DNA from: Myxococcales bacterium
GTDB lineage: Bacteria; Myxococcota; UBA727; VGSZ01
Direction of reading: 5' to 3'
DNA: 62,675 nucleotides
NCBI GenBank assembly: GCA_023248635.1
Contig: JAHFED010000009.1
Span: 69,408-132,082 of the forward strand
The notes under the pieces were generated by a model, which saw only the letters and a list, made by a program, of their open reading frames with translations, made no database searches and was not told the origin of the DNA. The translations under genes and the position numbers were made by a program. Below, in pieces: positions 17,589 to 25,675 of this stretch. How positions within the stretch are numbered: the stretch's first letter is position 1; every line of letters begins with the position of its first letter.

Positions 17589-19202
17589 ATGTCTGCAGAT
17601 CCTTCGCCTCCCCCTCCCCGTGCTCTTGGCGCTGCTCCGACCTTCCAGCACAAGATCGACGATCTCGAGCAGCGCATCGCCGTCGTGAAGCTCATGGGCG
17701 GCGACATCGCTGTGCAGAAACAGCACGACGCCAAGAAGATGACGTGCCGTGAGCGCGTTGATTTACTCTTTGATAAGAGCGACGGTCGCTCGACTTTTCA
17801 AGAGATCATGATTCACGCACACCACACGTCGGATTCCCCGATGATGGCCGGTCGCAGCACCCCCGCCGACGGCGTCGTCTGCGGCATCGGGCAGGTCGAT
17901 GGCCGTCCCGTCGCGGTCATCGCCTATGACTTTACGGTGATGGCTGGCACCATCGGACACAACACCGAAATGAAGTGTTATCGCATCCGCGAGATGGCAC
18001 TGGAACGGCGCATTCCGATGGTCTGGCTGCTCGACTCCGCCGGCGCCCGCGTGCAGGAAGCAGCGACCGCCATGTTTGCCGGCTCCGGCCAGATGTTCTT
18101 CGATCAAGTGATGATGTCGGGGGTCATCCCGCAGGTCGCGGCGATGATGGGTCCCTGCGCTGCCGGCACCGCCTACGTGCCCGGCCTCGCGGACTTCGTG
18201 CCGATGGTGAAGGGGACGTCGTCGATGGCCCTGGCTGGTCCTCCTCTCGTCAAAGCCGCCACCGGTGCTGACGTCACCTCTGAAGAGCTGGGCGGCAGCA
18301 AAGTGCACTGCCGCGAGTCCGGCGTCGGCGACCTCGAGGTCAAAGATGACGCGGAGATGATCGCCACCATCAAGACCTATCTGTCGTTCTTCCCCTCCTG
18401 CTTCGACGACCCGCTGCCACGCTACCCCACCACCGACAGCCCCAACCGCCGCCTCGACGACGTCGCCACCCTGGTGCCCGACAACACCCGCGCGCCCATG
18501 GACATGCACGGCCTCATCGATCGCTTGCGCGATCAAGATGGACCGATGCTCGAAATCAAACCCAAGTGGGGCCAGGCGATCTTGTGTACGCTCATTCGTC
18601 TCGACGGCCGGCCGGTTGGCGTCGTGGCCAGCAACAGCAAATATCTCGGCGGCGTGCTCACCAACGATCCGGCAGATAAGGCCGCCAAGTTCATCGAAAC
18701 CTGCGACGCCTTCGGAATCCCGCTGCTTTTCTTACAGGACGTTCCCGGGTTCATGGTCGGCGTCAAAACTGAAAAAGAAGGCATCATCCGCCACGGTGCG
18801 AAGATGCTGTTCGCCGTCTCGCGGGCCACAGTGCCCAAATTGACTGTCGTTGTCCGTAAGGGCTACGGCGCCGGATATTACGTCATGTGTGGGAAGGGAT
18901 ATCACCCCGATTTGATCGTCGCTTGGCCCAACGCAGAAATCTCAGTCATGGGCCCTGAAGGTGCGGTGAACATCGCCTTTCGAAAGCAGATCGAAGCCTC
19001 TGATAACCCCGACGAAGTCCGCGCCGGCCTGGTCGAGGCCTTCCGCGAGCAGATCACGCCCTACGTTCCGGCGGCCAAGGGCTACATCGACGACGTCATC
19101 GACCCCAGAGACACCCGCACCATCCTCTGCAACGCGCTGGCGACGGCGGTGCGCAAGAAGAACCCCCTGCCCCCCCGCAAGCACGCGATCATGCCGGTAT
19201 GA
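17589..19202 (+). CDS. acyl-CoA carboxylase, carboxyltransferase (beta) subunit
   Basis: Carboxyltransferase of 537 residues of the PccB/MccB family, which moves CO2 from biotin to an acyl-CoA. Two crotonase-like halves are visible: GTIGHNTEMK...DSAGARVQE in the first, and FLQDVPGFMVG...EGIIRHGAKMLFA...GYGAGYYVM...MGPEGAVNI in the second. The GIIRHGAK and MGPEGAVNI motifs resemble propionyl-CoA carboxylases; the order of the operon (dehydrogenase, carboxylase, hydratase) also fits methylcrotonyl-CoA carboxylase. No biotin carboxylase or biotin carrier gene lies in the window, so the alpha subunit must be encoded elsewhere. The ATG at 17589 follows the hydratase stop; a TTG at 17583 is less likely. 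ATGA overlap with the radical SAM gene. Confidence 0.9.
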   Translation: MSADPSPPPPRALGAAPTFQHKIDDLEQRIAVVKLMGGDIAVQKQHDAKKMTCRERVDLLFDKSDGRSTFQEIMIHAHHTSDSPMMAGRSTPADGVVCGIGQVDGRPVAVIAYDFTVMAGTIGHNTEMKCYRIREMALERRIPMVWLLDSAGARVQEAATAMFAGSGQMFFDQVMMSGVIPQVAAMMGPCAAGTAYVPGLADFVPMVKGTSSMALAGPPLVKAATGADVTSEELGGSKVHCRESGVGDLEVKDDAEMIATIKTYLSFFPSCFDDPLPRYPTTDSPNRRLDDVATLVPDNTRAPMDMHGLIDRLRDQDGPMLEIKPKWGQAILCTLIRLDGRPVGVVASNSKYLGGVLTNDPADKAAKFIETCDAFGIPLLFLQDVPGFMVGVKTEKEGIIRHGAKMLFAVSRATVPKLTVVVRKGYGAGYYVMCGKGYHPDLIVAWPNAEISVMGPEGAVNIAFRKQIEASDNPDEVRAGLVEAFREQITPYVPAAKGYIDDVIDPRDTRTILCNALATAVRKKNPLPPRKHAIMPV

Positions 19203-20875
19203 GCAGCGGGCCCGGCACAGAGGCGTCGCCGACGTTGACGACGGCACTGCAGGCGCGCATGCAGCGGCCGCAGCGTCATCGCCTCCTGCAGGGCTATCCC
19301 GCCGTGCCGCTGATGGGTCCTGCGGTACCCCCTTGGACGCCTAACGACGACGCGGGGCGCAGTGAGCGGGGCGAGCTGCGTCGACTCTTCGACGGGACGG
19401 TGGTCGACACGCGCGCGTCGCTCGCGGCCCTCGCTCTCACGCGACCTCCATCGCCCGAGGCGCCTCACCCTGAGATCCAGGCCAGGTGGGCCGCGCTGGA
19501 TAGAAAGCGCCTGGCTCGACTGGAGGACCAGGCCGCCCTGCCTTCGTTGGCCCAACCTCCGGTCGTCGCCGTCGACCCAACACGCTCTCTTATCGTCGGT
19601 GTCCTGCCGCACACCCAGTGCACGCCCCGCGTCGAGGGCTGCGGCTTTTGCACCTTCCCCCACGACGCCCCCACCGACAAACAAACCCGCGGTTTCATCG
19701 TCAACACCGTCCGAGGGGACATAGCGCACGTGCTGCAGGCCGAGAGTCTGAAGGGCCGGGCCGTCGACGCCGTCTACTTCGGCGGCGGCACCGCCAACCT
19801 CACCGCGGTCTCGGAGCTGCGCAGCCTCTTCGGCACCCTGGCTGCGTCCCTCGATCTGCGCGGGGCCGAGGTCTCGCTCGAAGGCATCCCGGCACTGTTC
19901 ACAAGCTGGTTTCACGCGCCTTTAAAGATGCTGGCAGAGCTGCCTGTGCGGCGAAAACGCATCAGCATGGGCGTGCAGACCTTTGATCGCCACTTCATCG
20001 AGATGATGGGCCGACAGTCCTTCGGTGATCAGTCGTTGATCCAGCGGCTGGTCAGGAAATGCCGATCCATGGACATCGGCACTTCGGGCGATTTCTTGTT
20101 TAACCTACCCGGGCAGACACTTGAGGGCATGAGCGACGACGTCGACCGGGCTGTGGCCTGCGGCTTCGATCAGATCTGTCTCTACAATCTCGTGCTCTAC
20201 AAAGGGCTCGGCACCCTCTGGTCCGAGATGCCCCTGCTCGTCGATGCGATGCCGAGCAACGACGCGGCCTGCGCGCACTGGCTCTCGCTGCGGACCCGGC
20301 TCCTGTCCGCCGGCTACGTGCAAACGACCCTCACCAATTTCGAGCGCAGCGACGTTGCCAGCGGTGAGCGCGCCTTCGTCTACGAGCGCGCGAGCTTTAG
20401 CCCCGAGCGCACCGACGGCCTGGGTTTTGGCCCCCTCTCCATCTCCACCTTCATCGACAGCCGGGCGCAGAAGGGTCTGAAACTGCTGCGTCGAAAGAAC
20501 ATGAGCTACAGGCCCTGGAGCGGCGACGACCTGTTCTACGTCTATGGGCCTGCCGAGCTGCGCGTTCTCTTCGTCACGCGCAGCCTGGCCAAGGCCTCCT
20601 TCTCCCGCGCCGCCTACACTTCGATGTTCCAGTCTGAGGTCCTCGACGATTTCTCTGCGTCATTTAGTGCCCTGCAAATGGCCGACCTCATCAATGGCGC
20701 TCGCAACGACGACGTCGTGTCACTCACCCCACGCGGAATGTTTTATTCAGACTCGGTGGTCGCAACCTTCGCCACCGAACAAAAGATCGCATCGGAGCGC
20801 GCTTTGGGAATGCACACCACAGCGCTGCTGGCCGAGCCGCTGCAGACCGCCGTCGACTACTACGGCATGGGTTGA
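19199..20875 (+). CDS. radical SAM enzyme of HemN/HemW-like type with CX6CX2C cluster motif
   Basis: Protein of 558 residues. The N-terminal 130 residues are poorly defined. The radical SAM core follows: Cys141, Cys148 and Cys151 (CTPRVEGCGFC) would bind the 4Fe-4S cluster. The spacing CX6CX2C is longer than the usual CX3CX2C. YFGGGTANL (GGG motif for SAM) and RISMGVQTFD match the HemN/HemW and class C methyltransferase group. The C-terminal part includes VYGPAELRVLFV and a winged-helix-like end, as in HemN relatives. It overlaps the carboxyltransferase gene by 4 bases (ATGA). The reaction is unknown: coproporphyrinogen dehydrogenase, heme chaperone or class C methylase are options; the operon context suggests a CoA-ester or related substrate. 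Confidence 0.75.
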   Translation: MSSGPGTEASPTLTTALQARMQRPQRHRLLQGYPAVPLMGPAVPPWTPNDDAGRSERGELRRLFDGTVVDTRASLAALALTRPPSPEAPHPEIQARWAALDRKRLARLEDQAALPSLAQPPVVAVDPTRSLIVGVLPHTQCTPRVEGCGFCTFPHDAPTDKQTRGFIVNTVRGDIAHVLQAESLKGRAVDAVYFGGGTANLTAVSELRSLFGTLAASLDLRGAEVSLEGIPALFTSWFHAPLKMLAELPVRRKRISMGVQTFDRHFIEMMGRQSFGDQSLIQRLVRKCRSMDIGTSGDFLFNLPGQTLEGMSDDVDRAVACGFDQICLYNLVLYKGLGTLWSEMPLLVDAMPSNDAACAHWLSLRTRLLSAGYVQTTLTNFERSDVASGERAFVYERASFSPERTDGLGFGPLSISTFIDSRAQKGLKLLRRKNMSYRPWSGDDLFYVYGPAELRVLFVTRSLAKASFSRAAYTSMFQSEVLDDFSASFSALQMADLINGARNDDVVSLTPRGMFYSDSVVATFATEQKIASERALGMHTTALLAEPLQTAVDYYGMG

Positions 20876-20910
20876 CCCCTTCCTTTCACGATCCCCTCAC
20901 CGGAGACCCC

Positions 20911-21768
20911 ATGAGCCTCAACGACAAAGTCATCATCACCGCGGCCCTCAGCGGCGTGCTGGCCAACCGCGACCAGTGCCCGCACATCCCCTACACCCCG
21001 GCGGAGATCGCCGACGAAGCCAAGCGCGCCTACGACGCGGGTGCTGCCGCTGTGCACATCCACGCCCGCACCGATGACGGCGCGCCCTCTTGGGAGCTCG
21101 AGACCTTTCGCAAGATCAAAGACGAGGTGCGCAAGCGCTGCCCCATCATCCTGAACTTTTCGACGGGCACCCTCGACGACGACATCAGCGCCCAAGAGGC
21201 CATCATCCGCGAGATCAAGCCCGAGATCGCAGCGCTCAACATGGGCACGATGAACTACGCGAAGTACTCGGCGAAGAGGAAGGAGTTCGTCTTCGACATG
21301 GTGTTCCCGAACACATTCGGAAAGATCGTGCGCTATCTCGACATCATGAATTCCGCCGGCGTGAAGCCCGAGCTCGAGTGCTTCGACGCCGGCCACACCA
21401 ACTCCGTCTGGCCTCTTTATGATATGGGTAAACTGCTGAAGCCGACGCAGTTCTCCTTTATCATGGGAGTGCTGGGCGGACTGCCCACCAGCATCGAAGC
21501 CCTGCAACTGCAGAAGCAGACCATTCCGTCGGGGTCGACGTGGGAAGTGATCGGCATCGGCAAGGAGCAGTGGCGCTTGATCGCGTCGGCCTTGGTTCTG
21601 GGTGGCAACATTCGCGTCGGTCTCGAGGATAATTTTTATCTCCCGAGTGGCGCGATGGCGCAGTCCAATGGTGAGCTGGTCGAGTCCGCTGCTGCCCTCA
21701 CCCGCCTCACGGGCCGAGAGATTGCCACCGTCGACGAAGCGCGTCGCATGCTCTCGTTGCCGATGTAG
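20911..21768 (+). CDS. beta-keto acid cleavage enzyme (BKACE, DUF849)
   Basis: TIM-barrel protein of 285 residues of the BKACE/Kce family. These zinc enzymes split a beta-keto acid with acetyl-CoA, giving acetoacetate and a new acyl-CoA. Visible family features are the N-terminal strand VIITAALSG, the metal-binding HIHAR with His49 and His51, NFSTG, and the RVGLEDN motif near residue 240. The substrate of the founding member is 3-keto-5-aminohexanoate, but the family is broad and the substrate here is unknown. ATG 20911 was chosen because the family starts close to the first strand. It lies 35 bases after the radical SAM gene and is probably the last enzyme of the operon. Confidence 0.85.
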   Translation: MSLNDKVIITAALSGVLANRDQCPHIPYTPAEIADEAKRAYDAGAAAVHIHARTDDGAPSWELETFRKIKDEVRKRCPIILNFSTGTLDDDISAQEAIIREIKPEIAALNMGTMNYAKYSAKRKEFVFDMVFPNTFGKIVRYLDIMNSAGVKPELECFDAGHTNSVWPLYDMGKLLKPTQFSFIMGVLGGLPTSIEALQLQKQTIPSGSTWEVIGIGKEQWRLIASALVLGGNIRVGLEDNFYLPSGAMAQSNGELVESAAALTRLTGREIATVDEARRMLSLPM

Positions 21769-21789
21769 CTGCACGCGCTAGGCTCGCTC

Positions 21790-22317
21790 ATGCGCTGGTG
21801 GGTCGTCGCCGTCGTCGTTGTCGTCGCTGGGTGCTGCAAGGGCGTGCCCCTCGAGGGTGCGTGCGAGCCCCCAGACGGCGCCGTCGTCGTCCAAAACGAA
21901 GGCTGGGAACACAAAAACGACCCCGTCGACCACGTCTATGCATCGAACCCACCCGCCTCAGGACCGCACTACCCGGTGTGGGCCGGTTGGGGCGTCCACG
22001 AAGACGTCGTCGAGCGCGGGCAGTGGGTGCACAACCTCGAGCACGGCGGCATCGTCCTGCTCATCGGTGAGAGCGCATCCACAGAGGCCGAAGCTGAGCT
22101 GCGGGCGGGTTTCGACGCCATCCCCGGCGACGACGAGTGCGGGCACAACCGCTCGCTCCTGACCGCCGATCCCCTGCTCGACGACCCGGTCGCCGTCATC
22201 GCCGCCGACACCCTCTTGGTGCCGGGGCCCTTCGACAACGGCGTGCTCGAGCGCGGGCGCGTCGTCGACTTCGCCCTCGCTTGCCGCAACCATTCGCACG
22301 AGAGCATTTGTTATTGA
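21790..22317 (+). CDS. DUF3105 lipoprotein
   Basis: Lipoprotein of 175 residues. The signal sequence is very hydrophobic (VVAVVVVVAGC), with lipidation likely at Cys15. The body carries the DUF3105 pattern: SNPPASGPHYPVWAGWGVH followed by WVHNLEHGGIVLL, where the conserved histidines suggest metal binding. Family members occur in actinobacteria and myxobacteria and have no established function. Cysteines near 115, 166 and 174 may form disulfides. It starts 21 bases after the BKACE gene and could be the last gene of that transcript, although its role in acyl-CoA metabolism is not obvious. Confidence 0.75.
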   Translation: MRWWVVAVVVVVAGCCKGVPLEGACEPPDGAVVVQNEGWEHKNDPVDHVYASNPPASGPHYPVWAGWGVHEDVVERGQWVHNLEHGGIVLLIGESASTEAEAELRAGFDAIPGDDECGHNRSLLTADPLLDDPVAVIAADTLLVPGPFDNGVLERGRVVDFALACRNHSHESICY

Positions 22318-22340
22318 GCGACGAGTCGCCGTCGCAGCCG

Positions 22341-23141
22341 TCAGCGACCGTGGAAGGTCGGCCGGCGTTTTTCGCCGAAGGCGGCCAGCGCTTCTTTGCG
22401 GTCCTCGGTGGCCAAGGTGAGCTCGTAACAGCGCGCTTCGAGCAGCAAGCCTTCGGAGATCCCCGTCGACAAACCTCCGTCGATGGCCGCCTTGGCTGCC
22501 TCCACCGCCAGGGGTGCACAGCGCGCGATCTCGGTGGCCAAGGCGAGCGCCTGGTCGAGGGCAGCGCCGGCGTCGACGACGTGGTTGGCCAGGCCCACCT
22601 GCAGGGCGTCGTCGGCGCTCAATCGACGCGCGGTGAAAATGAGCTCCTTGGCCTTGGCGGGTCCAATGAGCCGCGGCAGGCGCTGGGTGCCGCCGGCGCC
22701 GGGGATGATGCCCAGCGCGCACTCGGTGAGGCCGACGACCGCACCTCGAGCCAGGACGCGCAGATCGCAGGCCAACGCGAGCTCGCAGCCCCCCCCGAAG
22801 GCGACGCCGTCGACGGCGGCGATGGTGGGCTGGGGCAGGCGTTCCACGAGGTCCATGATCCCGCGGATGCGCCTCAAGAAGGCCCGGACCTCGGTGGGGT
22901 TCATGGTTGCGCGCTCCTTGAGGTCGGCGCCGGCACAAAAAGCTTTGGCGTTGCCGGCGAGGATCACCGCGCGCACATCGCGGCGCACAGCGACCCTCTC
23001 GATCTCCACCCACAGCGCCTCGAGGAGCCCGCGCGAGAGCGCGTTGTGGGCCTCGGGCCGGTTCAGGCGAAGCACCAAGGCAAGCCCCTGGTCGTCGAGG
23101 TTCTTTTCTTCAATTTGCACGAGTGCGGCGGGAGCAGACAT
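22341..23141 (-). CDS. enoyl-CoA hydratase
   Basis: Crotonase-family protein of 266 residues with the complete catalytic set: FCAGADLKE for the oxyanion hole, GGGCELALACD with the first Glu, and LTECALGIIPGAGGTQ with the second Glu. It is therefore expected to hydrate 2-enoyl-CoA to 3-hydroxyacyl-CoA, unlike the one-Glu paralogue at 16792. The ATG at 23141 lies 14 bases beyond the stop codon of a displaced reading frame (23156-23215), showing that it was once directly preceded by the small gene at 23322-23666. Today two copies of a 62-bp palindromic repeat separate them. It converges on the DUF3105 gene with a 23-bp gap. Confidence 0.88.
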   Translation of the reverse strand: MSAPAALVQIEEKNLDDQGLALVLRLNRPEAHNALSRGLLEALWVEIERVAVRRDVRAVILAGNAKAFCAGADLKERATMNPTEVRAFLRRIRGIMDLVERLPQPTIAAVDGVAFGGGCELALACDLRVLARGAVVGLTECALGIIPGAGGTQRLPRLIGPAKAKELIFTARRLSADDALQVGLANHVVDAGAALDQALALATEIARCAPLAVEAAKAAIDGGLSTGISEGLLLEARCYELTLATEDRKEALAAFGEKRRPTFHGR

Positions 23142-23155
23142 GGGCCCCAGTAGCG

Positions 23156-23215
23156 CTACTTCTTCAGCCGCGCCAGCCGCGCCTGGCTCCCATCGCCCGG
23201 CGATCCCTCGCCGAC
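23156..23215 (-). pseudogene. displaced 3' end of the small gene at 23322-23666
   Basis: Reading leftwards from the repeat, one frame gives V-G-E-G-S-P-G-D-G-S-Q-A-R-L-A-R-L-K-K and a TAG at 23156-23158. If the 124 bases from 23216 to 23339 are removed, this frame joins without shift to ...EELFAQF of the upstream gene, giving a protein of 128 residues whose stop would lie 14 bases before the hydratase start. It is most simply explained as the original C-terminus cut off by the repeat insertion. Confidence 0.7.
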
Positions 23216-23339
23216 GAATTCACCGACAGCGCTGCGCGTGTCGGTGAATTGTTACAGGTTCATCGCCTGGCGGCGATGAATTCACCGACAGCGCTGCGCG
23301 TGTCGGTGAATTGTTACAGGTTCATCGCCTGGCGGCGAT
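23216..23339. repeat. perfect tandem duplication of a 62-bp palindromic unit
   Basis: Two identical 62-bp units (23216-23277 and 23278-23339), each beginning with GAATTC. Each unit contains two hairpins: arms AATTCACCGACA and TGTCGGTGAATT (23217-23228 and 23239-23250, loop of 10), and arms TTCATCGCC and GGCGATGAA around TGGC. A related single copy in the opposite orientation lies at 48519-48587. The pair interrupts the 3' end of the gene at 23322 and supplies its present stop codon. The two-hairpin layout resembles REP/BIME elements. Confidence 0.85.
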
Positions 23340-23666
23340 GAACTGCGCAAAGAGCTCCTCATCGGTCGGCGGCGGGGAAGCCGCCGACGTCCTGCTCGGC
23401 CCGGGCGCCGGCGAGAACTTCTCGAGCACGACGTCAGCGTCGACGGCGGCGACGGCGGCGGCGAAGAGCTCGGCGTCGCTCTTGACCACGCGGGCGGGGG
23501 GCACGGGAAGTCGAGACGACGACGACGCCGACGGCTCCTTGCGCAGCACCTGCTTGGGAAAAGGCTCCTTCTTGGTCGGCGCCTTGCGGGATGGCGACGA
23601 CGACGACGACGCTGCGGGCTTCGCTTCCTGCTTCCATTTCTTCAGCTGGTCTTCGAGCGTGCCCAC
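23322..23666 (-). CDS. small unknown protein with C-terminus altered by repeat insertion
   Basis: Hydrophilic protein of 114 residues from a GTG start. It begins MGTLEDQLKKWKQ, then has a Ser/Pro/Lys-rich disordered stretch and two related motifs, SDAELFAAAVAAV and TDEELFAQFIAAR. Such (D/E)ELF motifs also occur in the region before the Smr domain of bacterial Smr proteins, but no Smr domain is present. The last residues IAARR and the TGA stop come from the 62-bp repeat; without the insertion the protein would end in VGEGSPG...RLKK (see 23156-23215). Probably once co-transcribed with the downstream hydratase and with the small gene at 23706. Function unknown. Confidence 0.6.
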   Translation of the reverse strand: MGTLEDQLKKWKQEAKPAASSSSSPSRKAPTKKEPFPKQVLRKEPSASSSSRLPVPPARVVKSDAELFAAAVAAVDADVVLEKFSPAPGPSRTSAASPPPTDEELFAQFIAARR

Positions 23667-23705
23667 GACATCCCCCAGCTCAAGCGACCCGAAGCGGCCC
23701 GTGGA

Positions 23706-23903
23706 TCAGAGATCGATGACGTCGCGATCGACGGGCGAGATGTCGACGATCTGCAGCCCACTGGGTGGCCTGCGCGACGGCGCTCCCTCCTCCGAGACGC
23801 TGGCTTGGGGGAGCTCGACCCGGGAGGACCGGATGCGCTCCTCTTCTTCTCGACGGTGGTGCTCGTCTTCGAGCTCCGAAATGATCCAAGGCGGCAACGG
23901 CAC
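23706..23903 (-). CDS. small conserved-type protein, acidic and charged
   Basis: Protein of 65 residues beginning at a GTG (23903): VPLPPWIISELEDEHHRREEEERIRSSRVELP, then a Pro/Ser-rich middle and the end GLQIVDISPVDRDVIDL. Short proteins with this plan (a PLPPWIIxEL opening, a charged helix, and a VxDL end) are, as far as I recall, common in myxobacteria, with no known function. The longer open frame to 24017 would overlap the signal peptide gene on the other strand and looks non-coding. It lies 39 bases upstream of the gene at 23666, on the same strand, and may belong to its operon. Confidence 0.5.
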   Translation of the reverse strand: MPLPPWIISELEDEHHRREEEERIRSSRVELPQASVSEEGAPSRRPPSGLQIVDISPVDRDVIDL

Positions 23904-23968
23904 AAGCTGATTCTGCCAACCGCCCCGCCACCATCGCAAGTCCCCCGCTCGCCGCGCTAGGGTGCGCC

Positions 23969-25654
23969 ATGCGCCTCCTTGCCGCCCTCGCCGTGGCCAC
24001 GTTCGCCTTTTTCTCAAACGCCGCCGGCGCCGCCGGAGGAGGCAAGTCGCGCTCGATCCTGGTCCTGGAGCTCAAGGGCGATGCCTCGGTGGTCGATCAA
24101 CCGACCCTGAACACGATCACGTCGACGGTCTCGGTGGCCGTCTCCAAACGCAAGGGCCTCAACGTGCTCACCGCGCAGGACGTCAAGAACCTCGTCGACA
24201 TCGAGGCCCAAAAACAGATGTTGGGCTGCACGACCGGCTCCGAGAGCTGCCTGGCCGAGGTCGCCAATGCGATGGGCGCCGAGCTCGTGCTCTCGGGCGA
24301 CGTCGGCAAACTGGGCTCGGCTTTTGTGATCAACCTGCATCTCTTCGACGCCGGCAAGGCGCGCTCCGTCGGCCGCGACACCCTCACGGTGCACGATCTC
24401 TCCGAGCTCCCACAGCTGCTCGACGCATCCATCGCCGGCCTGCTCTCACCCATCACAGGTGAGCAGGGCCTGACGTCGAAAACCGGCGGCGTGTCCATCC
24501 CCGTCGTCGACACCAGCGCTTTGAAGTCCGGCGGCCTCAAGGCCATCAACATGCAGGCCGAAAACGCGCTCGAGCTCGCCCTCGATCTCCAAGACGATCC
24601 CAACGCCGCTCCCGAGATGAAGCGCGATGCCTGGTGCAGCCTGGCCGCCGTGCCGGGCAGCAATGCTTACCTCGGACCCGCTCAAAAGGCCTGCGACGAG
24701 TGGGGCGGCTACGTCGTCGCCAACAACGAGCTGCAGACCAGCATCGCCGCCGACTACGACACCCTCGCTGGCTTCCTCAAGCTCAAGCGCAAGACCAAGG
24801 CCCAAAAGCTCGAGGCCATCGACTCCTTCCTCAAGGCCTACGCCCGGCTCGAGAGCCGTGACGAGGTCAAGAACGTGCAAGAAGCCCGACGCAAGGTGGC
24901 TGACGGCGACGACAGCGTCAATTTGCCGGCTCGCGCCAGTGCCGTGGTCGCCGATCCCAACACCTCGTCAACCACGGCGACGACGAAGGCGGACGAAGGC
25001 AGCTGCCTCGACGGCGTCGGCTGCCTGGCGCTGAACTTCGACGACAAGCCTCATCTCGGCATCGTCTTCGGCCTGCAGGTGCCGCTGGTGCTCGACTACA
25101 AAAAGGCCTTCGACTTCAAGCCGCGGGCCCCCGGCTTCGTCTTCGGCGGCCGCTTTGCCTGGGCGTTCTTCGAAGGTGGGATCAACTTCTACTTCGATCC
25201 CTTCAACGGCGTATCGAAGCTCGGCCCCGAAGACTCCGACCGCAACGGCATCGCTGACGACGTCAACTTCAACGGCATCATCGACGACGACGGCGACGGC
25301 GACAACGACGACGTCGACGACACCCCGTGCGGCGACACCAACGAGTTCTGCTTTCCCACGGAGCCACCCGATCCCAGCATCGATCCCATCACCCTCACTC
25401 ATGCCTACGCCGGCCTGCAGACCTTCAACATCAGCGTCGAAGACTTCGACGTGCTGCGGCCCAGCTTCGGCGTCGACGCCTACACCACCTTCGAAGACAA
25501 CGACTTCGGGGCCTATGTCGCCAACACCTTCGACGTCGGCGGTCTGGTGCAGATCCGTTTCTACCTGCGCTCCCACATCGCCGGCGCGGCTCTGGTGCCC
25601 GCGTTGAGCCTCGGCATCGACGGCAGCCTCGATTACCTCTCCCTCCTCGAGTAG
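23969..25654 (+). CDS. exported protein with curli/TolB-like N-terminal domain and calcium-type repeat
   Basis: Secreted or outer-membrane-associated protein of 561 residues with a clear signal peptide (MRLLAALAVATFAFFSNAAGA). Residues 28-165 resemble the nucleotide-free CsgG/TolB-like domain common in myxobacterial proteins: SILVLELKG... TITSTVSVAVSKRKGLNVLTAQDVKNL... and ELVLSGDVGKLGSAFVINLHLFD. A helical, repeat-poor region follows (190-320). Residues about 425-450 are a thrombospondin type 3-like Asp-rich stretch (DSDRNGIADDVNFNG, DDDGDGDNDDVDD) likely to bind calcium. The last 110 residues alternate in a way that suggests a membrane beta-barrel. A smaller relative of its N-terminal domain is encoded at 39099. 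Role unknown. Confidence 0.65.
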   Translation: MRLLAALAVATFAFFSNAAGAAGGGKSRSILVLELKGDASVVDQPTLNTITSTVSVAVSKRKGLNVLTAQDVKNLVDIEAQKQMLGCTTGSESCLAEVANAMGAELVLSGDVGKLGSAFVINLHLFDAGKARSVGRDTLTVHDLSELPQLLDASIAGLLSPITGEQGLTSKTGGVSIPVVDTSALKSGGLKAINMQAENALELALDLQDDPNAAPEMKRDAWCSLAAVPGSNAYLGPAQKACDEWGGYVVANNELQTSIAADYDTLAGFLKLKRKTKAQKLEAIDSFLKAYARLESRDEVKNVQEARRKVADGDDSVNLPARASAVVADPNTSSTTATTKADEGSCLDGVGCLALNFDDKPHLGIVFGLQVPLVLDYKKAFDFKPRAPGFVFGGRFAWAFFEGGINFYFDPFNGVSKLGPEDSDRNGIADDVNFNGIIDDDGDGDNDDVDDTPCGDTNEFCFPTEPPDPSIDPITLTHAYAGLQTFNISVEDFDVLRPSFGVDAYTTFEDNDFGAYVANTFDVGGLVQIRFYLRSHIAGAALVPALSLGIDGSLDYLSLLE

Positions 25655-25675
25655 GCCCGGCAAGGGTGTCGGGAG

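Noticed and set aside
14253-20911. Naming the operon leucine degradation (ivd-mcc-auh)
   Set aside because: The order is suggestive, but the biotin subunit and HMG-CoA lyase are missing and the carboxyltransferase has PccB-like motifs. The pathway was left open.
23216-23339. CRISPR array
   Set aside because: Only two units, directly joined without spacers. It is a tandem palindromic repeat.
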